Shown in pieces: positions 17,401 to 26,481 of a stretch of DNA of 64,000 nt (positions are counted from its first letter, which is position 1; each line of letters opens with the position of its first letter). Source of the DNA: a bacterium 210917-DFI.7.65. Lineage in GTDB: Bacteria; Bacillota; Clostridia; Oscillospirales; Oscillospiraceae. The position numbers and the translations under genes were made by a program. The stretch spans positions 617,926 to 681,925 of the forward strand of contig JAJCJJ010000001.1 of assembly GCA_020555865.1 (NCBI GenBank), written 5' to 3'. The notes below the pieces were generated by a model. The model made no database searches, had not been told where the DNA came from, and worked only from the letters and a program-made list of their open reading frames with translations.

Positions 17401-18666
17401 ATGAACGATTCCTGCAAAGACATACTGAATTTTGTCAAGGAAAATGATGTTAAATTCATTCGTCTGGCGTTCTGCGACCATGTGGGGAGGCAGAAGAATA
17501 TTTCCCTGCAGCCGGGCGAATTGGAGCGGGCGTTCCAAAGCGGCATTCCGTTTAACGCCTGGGAGCTGCCCGGCTTTCATCTGAGCGCCGGCACAAAGCT
17601 TTTGCTGCGGCCGGATGCGCGTACATTGTCCGTGCTGCCCTGGCGCCCGTCCTCGGGACGGGTGATCCGAATGTTCTGCGATTTGATGAATGCTGACGGA
17701 ACGCCATACGGAGGCGATACCCGGGCCGTGCTCCAACGCACTGTACTGGATGCTGCCCAATTGGGGTATTCGATCCGCATCGGCTCGTCCTGCGAATTTT
17801 ATCTTTTTAACACCGATGAAAACGGCTGCCCTATGCATGTCCCCCAGGACCGGGGCACGCTTTTCGATCTTGCACCTGCGGACCGGGGCGAAAATGTGCG
17901 CCGCGACATCTGCCTGGCGCTTTCTGAAATGGGCATCATTCCAGAAAGTTCCCACCACGCCGTGGGACCGGGGCAGAACGAGGTAGTGTTTCACAGCAGC
18001 GACGCGCTTTCGGCCGCAGACAATTTCATGACCTTCAAGTCCGTGGTCAAACAGGCTGCTTCGGTCAGCGGTCTGTATGCCTCTTTCATGCCAAAACCCT
18101 TGGAAACTGAGAAGAGCAGTGCTTTGGGGCTGATGTTTGAAGTATACAAGGACGGAAAAAACCTTTTTGAAGAAAAAATGCTTGAGCCGGAAGCCTGCAG
18201 TTTTGTGGCGGGTATCTTGGGCTGCTTGCCGGAGCTGACGGTGTTTTTAAGGCCCACCACGAATTCCTACAGTGCTGACAGCCGCCGTGAACTGGGCTGG
18301 TCGAACCTGAGCGGCCGGTTCAGTGTGTGCATTCCGGTCGTTGCCGGCATTAAAGGACGAATGGAGCTGACTGCAGCGGACCCGGCCATTCATCCGCACC
18401 TTGCCTATGCGCTTTTGATCCGTGCGGGACTGGAGGGGATCCGCAAAGAACTGGCGATGCCGCGGATGGAGACCGCCAGCGGAAAGCTGCCTGCCACGCT
18501 GCGTCAGGCAGTCACGGCGGCCAACCGGGGCAAATTGTGCAAGGCGTTTATCCCGCAGGATGTCCTTGGAAGCTATCTCAGCAATAAGCAGGACGCAGTC
18601 AACGATTATACAAAGGCGAAAAAGAAAATGGAATTTGACCGGGAGACCTATTTCGAGATCTTGTAA
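17401..18666 (+). CDS. Glutamine synthetase-like protein with degenerate active site
   Basis: A 421-residue member of the type I glutamine synthetase fold, with VKFIRLAFCDHVGR at the start, HHAVGPGQNEV, FMPKPLETEKS, RPTTNSYSA and MELTAADPAIHPHLAYA in order. Compared with the known family, key positions appear changed: the metal-ligand Glu of the E-x-E-F motif is S130, the Glu in HHEVGPGQNE is A187, the His of SGLHI is G243, the Arg of the R-I-P motif is C310, and the Arg of E-L-R is T324. The scaffold is complete and the frame is intact, which suggests a retained pseudoenzyme and not a decaying gene. It is 39 bases upstream of an ANTAR regulator. Confidence 0.85.
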   Translation: MNDSCKDILNFVKENDVKFIRLAFCDHVGRQKNISLQPGELERAFQSGIPFNAWELPGFHLSAGTKLLLRPDARTLSVLPWRPSSGRVIRMFCDLMNADGTPYGGDTRAVLQRTVLDAAQLGYSIRIGSSCEFYLFNTDENGCPMHVPQDRGTLFDLAPADRGENVRRDICLALSEMGIIPESSHHAVGPGQNEVVFHSSDALSAADNFMTFKSVVKQAASVSGLYASFMPKPLETEKSSALGLMFEVYKDGKNLFEEKMLEPEACSFVAGILGCLPELTVFLRPTTNSYSADSRRELGWSNLSGRFSVCIPVVAGIKGRMELTAADPAIHPHLAYALLIRAGLEGIRKELAMPRMETASGKLPATLRQAVTAANRGKLCKAFIPQDVLGSYLSNKQDAVNDYTKAKKKMEFDRETYFEIL

Positions 18667-18705
18667 AGTGCGGAATAGAGAATCAGGAAGAAAGGCGTTG
18701 ACAGG

Positions 18706-19275
18706 ATGGAAACTGCTTTGATTGTATCCAGCACAGATGCCGGCATCAAAGCGCTCTTTGGATTGTTGAAGGATCTGCATCTCAGCGATGTGCAGTTTGC
18801 CATGAACAGCGGCGAGGCGCGCCGCCGCCTGGCTGGGCAGAGTTATGATCTGGCGGTGATCAACACACCGCTGCGCGACGAATTCGGCAATGATCTGGCC
18901 TGCCGCATAGCGGAAACCACGCTGGCAGGCGTGGTATTGCTGGTCAAGGCGGAGCATGCGGCGCAGATCGACGCGAAGGTGCAGCCATCCGGTGTATTTG
19001 TTCTGGAAAAGCCGGTCAGTCGCAGCATGTTTCAATATACGGTGCGGATGATGGATGCCATGGAACACCGTCTGCGGCTGCTCAAGCGGGAAAATAAACG
19101 CCTGCAGGGCAAGATTGAAGAGATCCGCCTGGTGGATCGCGCCAAACTGGTGTTGATGGAATGTCTGAAAATGAGCGAGGAAAGCGCGCATTACTATATT
19201 GAGCATCAGGCGATGAATATGCGCTGCACGAAAACGGAGATTGCACAAAGTGTCATCCGAACCTATAAAAACTGA
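18706..19275 (+). CDS. ANTAR-domain RNA-binding regulator with pseudo-receiver
   Basis: A 189-residue two-domain protein. Residues 1-120 have a response-regulator receiver layout ending in VLEKPVS, but the phosphoacceptor Asp is replaced by N53 in LAVINTPL. A coiled stretch (125-140) precedes an ANTAR domain, VDRAKLVLMECLKMSEESAH and onward to the C-terminus. ANTAR proteins bind paired RNA hairpins and block terminators; AmiR, NasR and EutV are examples, and a glnR gene of this kind is known downstream of clostridial glnA. Likely targets are the structured leaders nearby. The ribosome site is weak (ACAGG). Confidence 0.9.
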   Translation: METALIVSSTDAGIKALFGLLKDLHLSDVQFAMNSGEARRRLAGQSYDLAVINTPLRDEFGNDLACRIAETTLAGVVLLVKAEHAAQIDAKVQPSGVFVLEKPVSRSMFQYTVRMMDAMEHRLRLLKRENKRLQGKIEEIRLVDRAKLVLMECLKMSEESAHYYIEHQAMNMRCTKTEIAQSVIRTYKN

Positions 19276-19299
19276 TGTGCTGGTGCACAGGCAAAGGAA

Positions 19300-19345
19300 A
19301 AAAAGGACCGGAACGATGGCGGCGTCCATCGTTCCGGCCTTCTTT
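19300..19345. terminator. Bidirectional terminator
   Basis: Stem CCGGAACGATGG (19308-19319) with complement 19326-19337 and a 6-base loop. T-rich tracts follow on both strands (CCTTCTTTT on plus; TCCTTTTTTTT on minus). It separates the convergent ANTAR and SpoIIM genes. Confidence 0.85.
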
Positions 19346-19353
19346 TGTTGCTT

Positions 19354-19977
19354 TCACAGGAAAAGAGACACGAACAGCGGTGTTATATAGGCCTCCACAA
19401 CAGAGGCCACGATCAGCAGGGGGATGACGATTAGCAAAAATACCTGCAGCAGGGCGCGGATCGTCGGAAAAAAAGGCGCAGTCCCCTCTTTGCCGAGGAC
19501 GTGAGCAGTTGCATTGTGGCACAGATACAGGCCTGATGCAAAAGCAATGAACAGAGCGGGGAACTCAAAAATTCCGTGGGGGATCAGCGCTGCGGCATAC
19601 AGCAGCAGAGACAGCCCCTTTATCTGGTACGACGCAGCCATAGCACCCAGCACAGCGGCGTTCAGCCCGATTGGAAGGGCGGGGATAAAAAGAAATGGAA
19701 TGATTCCGTAGAGTACGCTGAAAGCGGCGGCGCGCAGGTTGTTTTCCAGAATGCGCAGGGCGGAAAAGCCGCCGGCCTCCGTTGCAATCGCTGCGCTGTC
19801 AACAATGTTCTGGATATAGGACAACAAAGAATCACGCACATTGGGAAGGAACAGGCACGTCCCGTAGAATACGAGCGCAATCACCGCAAAAGTGATGGCA
19901 GTGTTTTTCAGGTAAACGGCCAGTGGTCCGCGCAGGAATGCAAACGCCTGTCGATATTGTTCGTTCAGATAGCGCAT
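19354..19977 (-). CDS. SpoIIM/DUF95 family membrane protein
   Basis: A 207-residue integral membrane protein with about five hydrophobic helices. Features typical of the stage II sporulation protein M family are NNLRAAAFSVLYGIIPFLFI, IGLNAAVLGAMAA and the conserved PHGIFEFPALFIA. In Bacillus, SpoIIM works with SpoIID and SpoIIP in septal peptidoglycan removal during engulfment. Close DUF95 relatives of unknown role also exist, so the sporulation function is likely but not certain. The ATG lies 2 bases after the gltX stop, so it is translated from the same message. Confidence 0.75.
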   Translation of the reverse strand: MRYLNEQYRQAFAFLRGPLAVYLKNTAITFAVIALVFYGTCLFLPNVRDSLLSYIQNIVDSAAIATEAGGFSALRILENNLRAAAFSVLYGIIPFLFIPALPIGLNAAVLGAMAASYQIKGLSLLLYAAALIPHGIFEFPALFIAFASGLYLCHNATAHVLGKEGTAPFFPTIRALLQVFLLIVIPLLIVASVVEAYITPLFVSLFL

Positions 19978-19979
19978 GT

Positions 19980-21470
19980 TCAGCGGTTTTCCAATTTTTC
20001 AATGCCCACGCGAATCCGGCGCAGTGTTTCCTCTTTTCCGAGGATCTGGCAGATTTCCACTGCGCCGCCGGGTGTGACAGCTTTGCCGGCGGTGGCAATA
20101 CGCACCGGCCACATCAGCTTGGCGTTTTTCATCTCGTGAGCGGCGGCATACTCCACCATGGAGTTGTACAACCCGTCGTGATCCCACGGCTCCAATTTTT
20201 CCAGCACGGGAAGATAGGCTTTGAGCAGCTCCAGGGAACTGTCCTCATCGGTTTTTGATTTTTTGTTAGCGTACAGAGCCGTGTCATATTCCGGCAGAGC
20301 CTCGAAAAAGTCCACTTTTTCCGGAATTTCGTTCAGGGTTTCCAGGCGGGCTTGCAGCAAAGGTGCGACCAGCGCTGTGTCGATGGCGGGGTTTTCAACG
20401 CTTTTGCGGATATAGGGCGCAGCGACGGCGTGGAACCGCTCCGGATCCATGGCGCGCAGATAAAGGGCGTTAAAATGCTCCAGCTTTGCCAAGTCAAAGA
20501 TGGCGGGGGATTTGGAAATGCCGGAGATGTCGAAGGCTTGAATCAGCTCCTGCAGCGAAAAGACTTCCTGTTCAGCCAGCTCACCCCGGGGACTCCAGCC
20601 CAACAGCGCCACGTAGTTCAGCACGGCTTCGGTGAGATATCCCTGTGCGATCAGATCCTCATAAGACGGATCGCCGTGCCGTTTGGACATTTTATTCTGC
20701 GCGTCGCGCATCACAGGAGAACAGTGAACATAGGTAGGCACATCCCAGCCAAACGCTTCATACAGCAGGTTGTACTTGGGTGTGGAGGACAGATATTCGC
20801 TGCCGCGTACCACATGAGTGATGCCCATCAGATGGTCGTCCACCACATTGGCGAAATTGTAAGTGGGCAATCCGTCGGATTTGAGTAGCACCTGATCGTC
20901 CAGCGTATCGTTTTCCACAGTGATATCGCCGAAGATAGCGTCGTGGAAGGTGGTCTGGCCGGCGGGGATCTTCTGGCGGATCACATAGGGCTTGCCGGCA
21001 GCCAGCAGAGCGGCGGCCTCGTCGGCAGAAAGAGAGCGGCAGGGGTCGGCGGAATGCGCAAAAGCGCCGGCGGCCTCGTCTGCTTCTGCTTTTTCGCAGA
21101 AACAATAATAAGCCGCGCCTTTTTCTACCAGCAGCGCGGCATACTTGCCGTACAGGTCGCGGCGCTGGCTTTGAATATAAGGACCAACCGGTCCACCCAC
21201 ATCGGGGCCTTCATCGTGGGTGAGGCCGCATTCAGTCATGGTTTTGTAAATTACATCTACGGCGCCCTCTACCAGGCGGCCCTGGTCCGTGTCTTCAATA
21301 CGAAGAATAAAATCGCCGCCGTTTTTGCGGGCGATCAACCAGGTATACAGCGCTGTGCGCAAATTGCCCACGTGCATGTAGCCGGTGGGAGAAGGGGCAA
21401 AACGAGTGCGCACCCGCCCTTTGGGAATGTGTGCTTCCATATCATCAAAAAATTGCAGATCAAGAGCCAT
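19980..21470 (-). CDS. gltX: Glutamate-tRNA ligase
   Basis: A 496-residue class I aminoacyl-tRNA synthetase that charges tRNA-Glu. The HIGH-type site is in FAPSPTGYMHVGNLRTALY, the KMSKS-type loop is KMSKRHGD, and RIEDTDQGRLVEGAV follows the first motif as usual. The anticodon-binding domain occupies the last third. GGAGGG precedes the start. It is followed by spoIIM in one operon. Confidence 0.96.
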   Translation of the reverse strand: MALDLQFFDDMEAHIPKGRVRTRFAPSPTGYMHVGNLRTALYTWLIARKNGGDFILRIEDTDQGRLVEGAVDVIYKTMTECGLTHDEGPDVGGPVGPYIQSQRRDLYGKYAALLVEKGAAYYCFCEKAEADEAAGAFAHSADPCRSLSADEAAALLAAGKPYVIRQKIPAGQTTFHDAIFGDITVENDTLDDQVLLKSDGLPTYNFANVVDDHLMGITHVVRGSEYLSSTPKYNLLYEAFGWDVPTYVHCSPVMRDAQNKMSKRHGDPSYEDLIAQGYLTEAVLNYVALLGWSPRGELAEQEVFSLQELIQAFDISGISKSPAIFDLAKLEHFNALYLRAMDPERFHAVAAPYIRKSVENPAIDTALVAPLLQARLETLNEIPEKVDFFEALPEYDTALYANKKSKTDEDSSLELLKAYLPVLEKLEPWDHDGLYNSMVEYAAAHEMKNAKLMWPVRIATAGKAVTPGGAVEICQILGKEETLRRIRVGIEKLENR

Positions 21471-21512
21471 AACGGAAACCCTCCAAAATGGAAATTTACT
21501 GATAGATATATA

Positions 21513-21541
21513 ATTATGGCGTTTTTCAGGGGGATTGTCAA
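21513..21541 (-). promoter_or_regulatory. Promoter of gltX
   Basis: On the minus strand: TTGACA (21536-21541), 17-base spacer, CATAAT (21513-21518), about 42 bases before the start codon. Confidence 0.7.
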
Positions 21542-21649
21542 GGATTGTCTTTTCAAAGGTATAAGGCCGCTGCGTACAGAAACGAAAATGTCTGATGAAG
21601 ATACCGGCGCGGGCAGGGCAGAAAGATTTTCGGAAAACGCCAAGTTGGA

Positions 21650-21678
21650 TTGCACTTTTTTAATGATTATGCTAAAAT
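21650..21678 (+). promoter_or_regulatory. Promoter of the aminotransferase gene
   Basis: TTGCAC (21650-21655), 17 bases, TAAAAT (21673-21678) with TGC directly upstream (extended -10). Confidence 0.6.
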
Positions 21679-21742
21679 AAAAAAATATGTATACTGCACT
21701 TTTATACATATAGAAGCTGAAAAACGAAGAGGCGAAGCTGAT

Positions 21743-22933
21743 ATGAGCATTCCCATTTCTAAGCATATGGAACATATGAACCCCTCACTCATCCGCGAGA
21801 TATTCAAAGCGGCGCAAAAAGAGGGGATGATCTCTTTCACCGCGGGCAGTCCCTCTGCTGAGGAATTTCCCGCACAGGAGCTGGCAGCGCTGGCAAAGGA
21901 CGTGTTTGCCACCCAGGCGGTTACGGTTTTGTCCTACGGTGTCACTGAGGGGTATCAGCCCCTGCGGCAGTGGATTGCGGACGATCTGCAGCGCAGCGGC
22001 ATCCAGCGGGAAGGAGATGATACCATTGTGATCTCCGGCGGGCAGCAGGCGCTGGATTTCACGGCCAAGTGCCTGCTGAACGACGGCGATACCGTTTTGA
22101 CGGAAGCTCCCACTTTTCTGAATGCCCTGAACACGTTCCGCACCTATGGCGCCCGCATAGTGGGTGTGCCTATGGATGGCGAGGGCATGGATATGGACGC
22201 GCTGGAGCAGGCTTTGCGGCTGGAGAAGAGCGTGAAGTTCATTTATACGATTCCAAATTTCCAGAATCCCATGGGGGTGACGCTGAGCGCAGCGCGCCGC
22301 AGACGGATGTATGATCTGGCGGAGCAGTACGATGTGATGATCCTGGAAGATGATCCCTACGGCAGGCTGCGCTATTCCGGTACGCCGGTGGACGCCATTA
22401 AAACGCTGGACCGAAGCGAGCGGGTAATCTACACCGGCTCTTTTTCCAAAATCATTGCGCCAGGTATCCGAGTGGCTTATCTGTGTGCGCCGAAAGAGCT
22501 GATGGCTAAAATGGTTGTGGCCAAGCAGTGTGTGGACGTGCATACCAATATGCTCTCTCAGGTGCTGGTGTACGAATACTTGACACGGTACGATTTGGAT
22601 GCGCATATCCGGCAATGCTGCGACCATTATCGCGTGAAGCGCGATGCTATGCTTATGGCCATTGACCGGTATTTTCCTGCTGAAGTGGCTGTTACGCGCC
22701 CGGAGGGCGGCCTGTTCCTGTGGATCACATTGCCGGAAGGCTGCAGCGGCATGGAACTGCACCAGCGTACCACTGCCGCCGGCGTGGCGGCGGTGCCGGG
22801 CAAGCCGTTTTTTGCCGATAATATTGAAAACGATCGGGGACTGCGGATGAATTTTTCGGTGCCTTCGCTTCAGGAGATTGACGAAGGCGTCGCCCGCATG
22901 GGTGCGGTGCTGCGGGATTTTTTACAGAAATAA
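21743..22933 (+). CDS. PLP-dependent aminotransferase (2-aminoadipate/aromatic type, class I/II)
   Basis: A 396-residue fold-type I aminotransferase. ISFTAGSPSAEEFP and GVTEGYQPLRQWIADDL are typical of the LysN/MocR-like subgroup. IYTIPNFQNPMGVTLS contains the conserved Asn and Pro, VMILEDDPYGRLRY the cofactor Asp and Tyr, and K236 in YTGSFSKIIAPGIRV should form the Schiff base. A distal FSVPS region supplies the substrate arginine. I chose ATG 21743 (GAAGAGG upstream) over an open upstream extension. Substrate range, perhaps aromatic or branched amino acids, cannot be fixed from sequence. Confidence 0.85.
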   Translation: MSIPISKHMEHMNPSLIREIFKAAQKEGMISFTAGSPSAEEFPAQELAALAKDVFATQAVTVLSYGVTEGYQPLRQWIADDLQRSGIQREGDDTIVISGGQQALDFTAKCLLNDGDTVLTEAPTFLNALNTFRTYGARIVGVPMDGEGMDMDALEQALRLEKSVKFIYTIPNFQNPMGVTLSAARRRRMYDLAEQYDVMILEDDPYGRLRYSGTPVDAIKTLDRSERVIYTGSFSKIIAPGIRVAYLCAPKELMAKMVVAKQCVDVHTNMLSQVLVYEYLTRYDLDAHIRQCCDHYRVKRDAMLMAIDRYFPAEVAVTRPEGGLFLWITLPEGCSGMELHQRTTAAGVAAVPGKPFFADNIENDRGLRMNFSVPSLQEIDEGVARMGAVLRDFLQK

Positions 22934-22984
22934 CAACAAAAGAGATCCGGGAGCACAATGCTCCCGCTGTGGAGGTATATCACC

Positions 22985-23989
22985 ATGGAAGAAGTACAGA
23001 AAAAACGAATTTTAAGCGGTATCCAGCCATCGGGCGATCTGACGCTGGGATCTTATCTCGGTGCAATTAAAAACTGGGCAGCGCTGGCGGAGGAATACGA
23101 CTGCTACTATATGCTGGCGGACATGCACACCATTACGGTGCGCCAAACGCCTGCCGATTTGCGCCGCCGCACGCTGACGCAGCTGGCGGTCTATATCGCC
23201 TGCGGACTGGACCCGGAAAAAAATGTGCTGTTTATTCAGTCCCATGTACCGGCCCATGCACAGCTGGGGTGGGTGCTGGATTGCTACACCATGTTCGGCG
23301 AGCTGAGCCGCATGACCCAGTTCAAGGATAAGAGTGCCAGGAACGCTGACAATATCAATGCCGGACTCTTTACCTATCCTGCGCTGATGGCGGCGGATAT
23401 CCTGCTGTATCAGGCGGATCTGGTTCCCGTGGGCGGGGATCAGAAGCAGCACGTGGAGATCTGCCGCGATATTGCCACCCGGTTCAACGGGATCTACGGC
23501 GATGTGTTCAAACTGCCCGAACCGTATATTCCCAAGGTGGGTGCACGAGTCATGAGTCTCACCAGTCCGGAAAACAAAATGAGTAAATCTGATAAAGACC
23601 AGAATGGCTGTGTGTATATGCTGGAGCGGCCCGAGGACATTTTGCGCAAATTCAAAAAGGCGGTCACAGATTCGGAAGCCTGCGTGCGTTTTGATCCGGA
23701 ACAGAAGCCCGGCGTCTCGAATTTGATGCAGATCTATGCTGTATGCACCGGAAAAACGTTCGATGCCATCGAGGCGGAGTTTGCAGGCCGGGGATACGGC
23801 GAATTCAAGGGCGCTGTAGGAGAAGCCGTGGTGGAAACGCTGCGTCCCATCCGCGAGGAGACGGAGCGTATTCTTGCCGATAAAGCATATCTGGAGGGGA
23901 TTTACCGCGCCGGGGCGGAGCGCGCGGCCTATGTGGCAGGCAAAACACTGCGCAAGGTCTACAAAAAAGTGGGCTTTGTCGAACGCTGA
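22985..23989 (+). CDS. trpS: Tryptophan-tRNA ligase
   Basis: A 334-residue class I synthetase. SGIQPSGDLTLGSYLGAIKN is the TrpRS HIGH region and KMSKSDKD the KMSKS loop. GDQKQHVEICRDIA and MSLTSPENKMSKS are family features. GGAGG lies 9 bases upstream of the ATG. A GGGAGC/GCTCCC hairpin precedes it at about 22949-22966, but there is no T-box, unlike many Bacillota trpS genes. It lies 51 bases after the aminotransferase and runs into the envelope-sugar genes. Confidence 0.96.
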   Translation: MEEVQKKRILSGIQPSGDLTLGSYLGAIKNWAALAEEYDCYYMLADMHTITVRQTPADLRRRTLTQLAVYIACGLDPEKNVLFIQSHVPAHAQLGWVLDCYTMFGELSRMTQFKDKSARNADNINAGLFTYPALMAADILLYQADLVPVGGDQKQHVEICRDIATRFNGIYGDVFKLPEPYIPKVGARVMSLTSPENKMSKSDKDQNGCVYMLERPEDILRKFKKAVTDSEACVRFDPEQKPGVSNLMQIYAVCTGKTFDAIEAEFAGRGYGEFKGAVGEAVVETLRPIREETERILADKAYLEGIYRAGAERAAYVAGKTLRKVYKKVGFVER

Positions 23990-24012
23990 GCAGCCCGGGA
24001 GGATTTTGAAAT

Positions 24013-25245
24013 ATGCCAATTGAATTCAATATGATCGCTGTCATTCTGCTGCCTCTGGTAGTGGCGCTGGTGATCGGTTTCCTGTCCACGCCTATTGTTA
24101 AGTCCTTTGCCTATAAACTGGGCGCGATCGATGTGCCCAAGGACGAGCGGCGTATGCACAAGGTGCCCATTCCCCGTATGGGTGGCTTGGCTATTTTCCT
24201 GGGCTTTATCATTAGTGTGCTGCTGTTTGTAGAGGTCGATGACCAAATGAAGGGTATTCTGCTCGGCAGCGTGATTATAGTGGTTATGGGGATTATCGAC
24301 GATATCACGCCCCTGCGGGCCAGTCTCAAGTTTGTAATACAGATTTTGGCGGCGCTGATCCCCGTTTATTACGGTGTGCAGATCACCTGCGTCAGCAATC
24401 CAAATCTGTTCAGTGACAATCCCTATTGGAATTTTGGGTGGCTGTCTATTCCCATTACTGTGATTTGGATTGTGGGGCTTACGAACGCCGTAAATCTGAT
24501 TGACGGGCTGGATGGACTGGCTATCGGCGTCAGTTCCATCAGTGCGCTGACCATGCTGGCTATTGCCATTTTGGTGGCCGAGCCGCAGGTGGCGGTGATC
24601 ATGGCGGCACTGGTGGGTGCGTGCATCGGGTTTATGCCCTATAACATGAATCCGGCCAAGATTTTCATGGGCGATACCGGCTCCACGTTCCTGGGGTATA
24701 TTTTGGCTTGTATTACCATTCAGGGATTGTTCAAATTTTATGCGGTGATTTCTTTTGTGGTGCCGTTCCTGATTTTGGGCCTGCCGATTTTTGACACAAT
24801 GTTTGCCATTATCCGCCGCATTTCTCATGGGCAGAACCCTATGGCGCCGGATCGCAGCCATGTGCATCATCGGCTGATCGATATGGGATTGAACCAAAAG
24901 CAGGCAGTCGCGGTTTTGTATGTTATTTCTGCGATTCTGGGCTTGAGCGCTGTGGTGTTGGCGACCAGCGGAGAGATCAAGGCCATTTTGTGCCTGATGG
25001 CGCTGATTATTGTGTGCCTGATTGCTGTGCGGGTTATCTTTCTGCCGCATATGAGCGATGAGGAGAAGAAACATTTCAAAGAGCACAGCCTGCGCCAGGA
25101 GCTTACAGAGATCGAAGAGGAAGTGCGCGAAGATGCGGCTTCCAGAAGAGAGCCGCCTTCCGGCGCGCAGCCGGCGGAAGACGAGGAAACACTTGCTGGT
25201 GAAGGGTCGGACACGGACGGCAGTGAGACCAGCGACAGAGCATAG
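24013..25245 (+). CDS. tagO: Undecaprenyl-phosphate GlcNAc-1-phosphate transferase (TagO/WecA family)
   Basis: A 410-residue polytopic membrane enzyme, probably ten or eleven helices, that transfers a sugar 1-phosphate from a UDP-sugar to undecaprenyl phosphate to start wall-polymer synthesis. Motifs are RRMHKVPIPRMGG, GIIDDITPLRASLK (Asp pair), TNAVNLIDGLDGLA, FMGDTGSTFLGY and the HVHHRL motif. The last 60 residues form an acidic cytoplasmic tail, unusual in length. The gene lies 23 bases after trpS and before wecB, which makes the UDP-GlcNAc precursor. Confidence 0.92.
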   Translation: MPIEFNMIAVILLPLVVALVIGFLSTPIVKSFAYKLGAIDVPKDERRMHKVPIPRMGGLAIFLGFIISVLLFVEVDDQMKGILLGSVIIVVMGIIDDITPLRASLKFVIQILAALIPVYYGVQITCVSNPNLFSDNPYWNFGWLSIPITVIWIVGLTNAVNLIDGLDGLAIGVSSISALTMLAIAILVAEPQVAVIMAALVGACIGFMPYNMNPAKIFMGDTGSTFLGYILACITIQGLFKFYAVISFVVPFLILGLPIFDTMFAIIRRISHGQNPMAPDRSHVHHRLIDMGLNQKQAVAVLYVISAILGLSAVVLATSGEIKAILCLMALIIVCLIAVRVIFLPHMSDEEKKHFKEHSLRQELTEIEEEVREDAASRREPPSGAQPAEDEETLAGEGSDTDGSETSDRA

Positions 25246-25300
25246 TACCCATCGAAGGCAGCCACCGGAAGACCGGCGGCAGAAAAAGGAGGAGCACAAC

Positions 25301-26452
25301 GTGGAAAAACTGCGTGTGATGAGCGTATTTGGTACCCGGCCTGAGGCTATCAAAATGGCCCCGCTGGTGCTGGAGCTGAAAAAGTACGAAGAGATCGAAC
25401 CCATTTGCTGCGTCACAGCGCAGCACCGGCAGATGCTTGATTCGGTTATGGAGGTATTCGGGCTGCAGGCAGACTGCGACCTGAATATCATGGCGCCCCG
25501 GCAGACGCTTTCTTCCATCACCTGCAAATGCTTAACCGGCATGGATGATGTGATCGAAGAAAAAAAGCCGGATCTGATTCTGGTGCACGGTGATACCTCG
25601 ACTACTTTTGCCGGAGCGCTGTCTGCGTTTTATCATCAAATCCCGGTAGGCCATGTGGAAGCTGGGCTGCGGACGTATGACCGCTATTCTCCGTTCCCCG
25701 AGGAAATGAACCGCAAGATGGTGGGAGCGATTGCCGAACTGCATTTCTGCCCTACGGAAAATAACCGAAAAAATTTGGCCCGGGAAAACATTACCGAGGG
25801 TGTGTTTGTTACGGGCAACACAGTGATTGATGCGCTGAAAACCACTGTGCGTGAAGATTATCACTTTGCGACCGAAGTACTCAACACGCTGCCTTATAAA
25901 AGCAAAAAAGTGATCCTGGTTACCTGCCATCGCCGGGAAAATTACGGAGAGCCGATGAAAAATATCATGCTGGCGCTGCGTCAGATTGCGGAGACCCATG
26001 AGGATGTTGAGCTGGTGTATCCCGTTCATTTGAGTCCTGTGGTGCGGGAGGCAGTGCAGGAATATCTGGCTGGGGCGCCCCGAGTGCATTTGATTGATCC
26101 GCTGCCGGCGGATGAAATGCATAATTTAATGGGCCGGTGTTATATGGTCCTGACGGATTCGGGTGGTTTGCAGGAAGAAGCTCCCGCACTGGGGAAACCT
26201 GTTTTGGTGCTGCGCCGGGAAACGGAACGGCCCGAGGCGGTCGCTGCCGGTACGGTGAAGATCGCCGGCGTGGATAGGGATGTTATTGTGTCCATGGCCT
26301 CAGAACTGATCGAGTCGAACAACGCTTATGAGGCTATGGCTCACGCAGTGAATCCATATGGAGATGGGCAGGCCTGCCGCCGGATCGCTGAGGCGATCCT
26401 GTGGCGTTTCAACCGGCGCGCACAACGTCCGGAGGATTATCAGAGCCGATAA
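25301..26452 (+). CDS. wecB: UDP-N-acetylglucosamine 2-epimerase (non-hydrolysing)
   Basis: A 383-residue enzyme interconverting UDP-GlcNAc and UDP-ManNAc. The GTG at 25301 was chosen since AAAGGAGG precedes it and VEKLRVMSVFGTRPEAIKMA follows. LVHGDTSTTFAGALSAFY, VGHVEAGLRTYDRYSPFPEE, VTCHRRENYG and LTDSGGLQEEAPALGKPVLV are all conserved. The C-terminal ETERPEAV stretch is typical. Its pairing with TagO suggests ManNAc-containing wall teichoic acid or a related surface polymer. Confidence 0.95.
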   Translation: MEKLRVMSVFGTRPEAIKMAPLVLELKKYEEIEPICCVTAQHRQMLDSVMEVFGLQADCDLNIMAPRQTLSSITCKCLTGMDDVIEEKKPDLILVHGDTSTTFAGALSAFYHQIPVGHVEAGLRTYDRYSPFPEEMNRKMVGAIAELHFCPTENNRKNLARENITEGVFVTGNTVIDALKTTVREDYHFATEVLNTLPYKSKKVILVTCHRRENYGEPMKNIMLALRQIAETHEDVELVYPVHLSPVVREAVQEYLAGAPRVHLIDPLPADEMHNLMGRCYMVLTDSGGLQEEAPALGKPVLVLRRETERPEAVAAGTVKIAGVDRDVIVSMASELIESNNAYEAMAHAVNPYGDGQACRRIAEAILWRFNRRAQRPEDYQSR

Positions 26453-26481
26453 AGCGGCGGTACGCGGAGGAGGGAGCACCG

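Noticed and set aside
22934-22984. A T-box before trpS
   Set aside because: The 51-base gap contains only a small GGGAGC/GCTCCC hairpin and no T-box sequence.
23959-25542. A 527-codon antisense frame across tagO and wecB
   Set aside because: It is rich in His and Gln without domains and lies opposite two strongly supported genes.
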